NCBI GenBank assembly: GCA_030695265.1
Contig: JAUYTA010000020.1
Coordinates: 1 to 6,478 of the forward strand
Source of the DNA: Bacteroidota bacterium
GTDB lineage: Bacteria; Bacteroidota; Bacteroidia; Bacteroidales; Prolixibacteraceae
DNA: 6,478 bases
Direction of reading: 5' to 3'
Shown: positions 5,591-6,478 of the stretch, piece after piece
Layout of the letters: each line of letters starts with the position of its first letter
Position numbering within the stretch: position 1 is the stretch's first letter
Program-made: the position numbers and the translations under genes
Notes under the pieces: model-generated
What the model saw: only the letters and a program-made list of their open reading frames with translations
Database searches by the model: none
What the model was told of the DNA's origin: nothing

Positions 5591-6478
5591 ATGAAAAAGA
5601 CAGAGCATAATCTTTTCAATAATAAGCTTCCAAAATCTCCAACCGGAATCCAGGGTTTTGATGAAATAACTGCCGGTGGATTACCTAAAGGCAGACCCAC
5701 ACTGGTTTGCGGTGGTGCAGGCTGCGGAAAAACACTTTTCGGAATTGAGTTCCTTGTTCGTGGTGCTACTCTGTTTAACGAACCTGGGGTATTTATGTCA
5801 TTCGAAGAAACCAATGAAGAATTAACCACCAATGTTGCCTCACTTGGTTTCGATTTGGAAGACCTTATCAAGAATAAAAAAATTGCACTTGACCATGTTC
5901 ATCTTGAGCGCAGTGAAATAGAAGAAACAGGTGAATACGATTTAGAAGGATTATTTATACGTCTTGGTTATGCAATAGATTCAATCGGAGCAAAGCGTGT
6001 TGTATTAGACACGATTGAATCGCTATTTGCCGGATTGCCAAACCAACTGATATTACGGGCTGAACTGCGTCGTTTATTTCGCTGGTTAAAAGATAAAGGT
6101 GTTACTGCTGTAATAACAGGTGAGCGTGGAGATGAGACACTTACCCGGCAAGGATTGGAAGAATATGTTTCAGATTGTGTTATTATGCTCGACCATCGGG
6201 TAAATGCACAAACCTCTACACGTCGTTTACGGGTTGTTAAGTATCGCGGCTCAATGCACGGCACTAACGAGTATCCTTTCCTGATTGATGAAAATGGTTT
6301 TTCAGTATTACCTGTAACTTCCCTGGGTTTAAATCATATTGTATCAAATGAAAGAATATCAAGTGGAATAACAGTACTTGATGAAATGCTTGAAGGAAAA
6401 GGTTATTTCCGGGGTAGCACTGTACTGATTTCAGGTACTGCCGGAGTTGGAAAAACAAGTATCGCAGCTCACTTTGCA
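5591..6478 (+). CDS. kaiC: KaiC-family double ATPase, N-terminal part
   Basis: The frame runs 296 codons to the window edge, so roughly the second half is missing. The first RecA-like (CI-type) domain covers about residues 15-250. It has Walker A GGAGCGKT (41-48), the paired acidic residues Glu72-Glu73 in SFEET, Walker B VVLD (137-140), and the family stretch RLRVVKYRGSMHGTNEYPF ending near 249. A second domain begins near ISSGITVLDEML and reaches its Walker A GTAGVGKT (282-289) before the edge. This is therefore the two-domain KaiC architecture and not a single-domain RadA/KaiC-like protein. KaiC binds and hydrolyses ATP as a hexamer and autophosphorylates in cyanobacterial clocks. Homologues in other bacteria lie near sensor kinases or kaiB and probably act in signalling. 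An in-frame TGA at 5582-5584 fixes the start at 5591. The phosphorylation sites of the second domain are beyond the edge. Confidence 0.93.
   Translation, partial: MKKTEHNLFNNKLPKSPTGIQGFDEITAGGLPKGRPTLVCGGAGCGKTLFGIEFLVRGATLFNEPGVFMSFEETNEELTTNVASLGFDLEDLIKNKKIALDHVHLERSEIEETGEYDLEGLFIRLGYAIDSIGAKRVVLDTIESLFAGLPNQLILRAELRRLFRWLKDKGVTAVITGERGDETLTRQGLEEYVSDCVIMLDHRVNAQTSTRRLRVVKYRGSMHGTNEYPFLIDENGFSVLPVTSLGLNHIVSNERISSGITVLDEMLEGKGYFRGSTVLISGTAGVGKTSIAAHFA

Noticed and set aside
5581..5610. Nine-codon open frame overlapping the kaiC start, as a possible leader peptide
   Set aside because: It is too short to support and its ATG is probably incidental; nothing in it suggests attenuation.
5518..5871. 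117-codon minus-strand open frame
   Set aside because: It overlaps the start and Walker A region of kaiC, which is clearly coding on the plus strand.

Overview
The window reads as chromosomal DNA from a member of the Bacteroidota, probably of the Bacteroidales/Marinilabiliales type. This rests on AT-rich spacers, start codons without a Shine-Dalgarno sequence, a secreted protein whose domains resemble those beside Bacteroidota pectate lyases, a lipoprotein glycosidase, and a short IorA/IorB pair. This is an inference from gene content; no taxonomic marker is present.

Layout. Positions 1-1032 (minus) hold the first 344 codons of a secreted, beta-rich protein that runs off the left edge. Positions 1033-1461 are a spacer with a perfect 14-bp palindrome. 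Positions 1462-3793 (minus) hold iorA followed by iorB, the two subunits of an indolepyruvate (aryl-pyruvate) oxidoreductase. The gap between these two genes is almost exactly filled by a 136-bp inverted-repeat element. IorA ends without the usual C-terminal ferredoxin domain. A divergent spacer (3794-3972) carries a likely iorA promoter and a set of ATTCAT/ATGAAT half-sites. Positions 3973-5070 (plus) encode a GH5-type cellulase-fold lipoprotein. Positions 5071-5590 hold what may be a small frameshifted gene, a strong hairpin, and a tandem direct repeat with a 21-bp period. Positions 5591-6478 (plus) hold the first 296 codons of a KaiC-family double-ATPase, cut by the right edge.

Function. 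The genes do not form one obvious system. IorA and IorB form a single enzyme for aromatic 2-oxoacids. The secreted protein and the GH5 lipoprotein both fit polysaccharide use but are separated and transcribed apart. KaiC is a signalling-type ATPase whose partners would lie beyond the right edge. I found no CRISPR array, tRNA, rRNA or recognisable transposase. The most unusual observations are the repeat wedged between iorA and iorB and the broken-looking reading frame with its hairpin downstream of the glycosidase.
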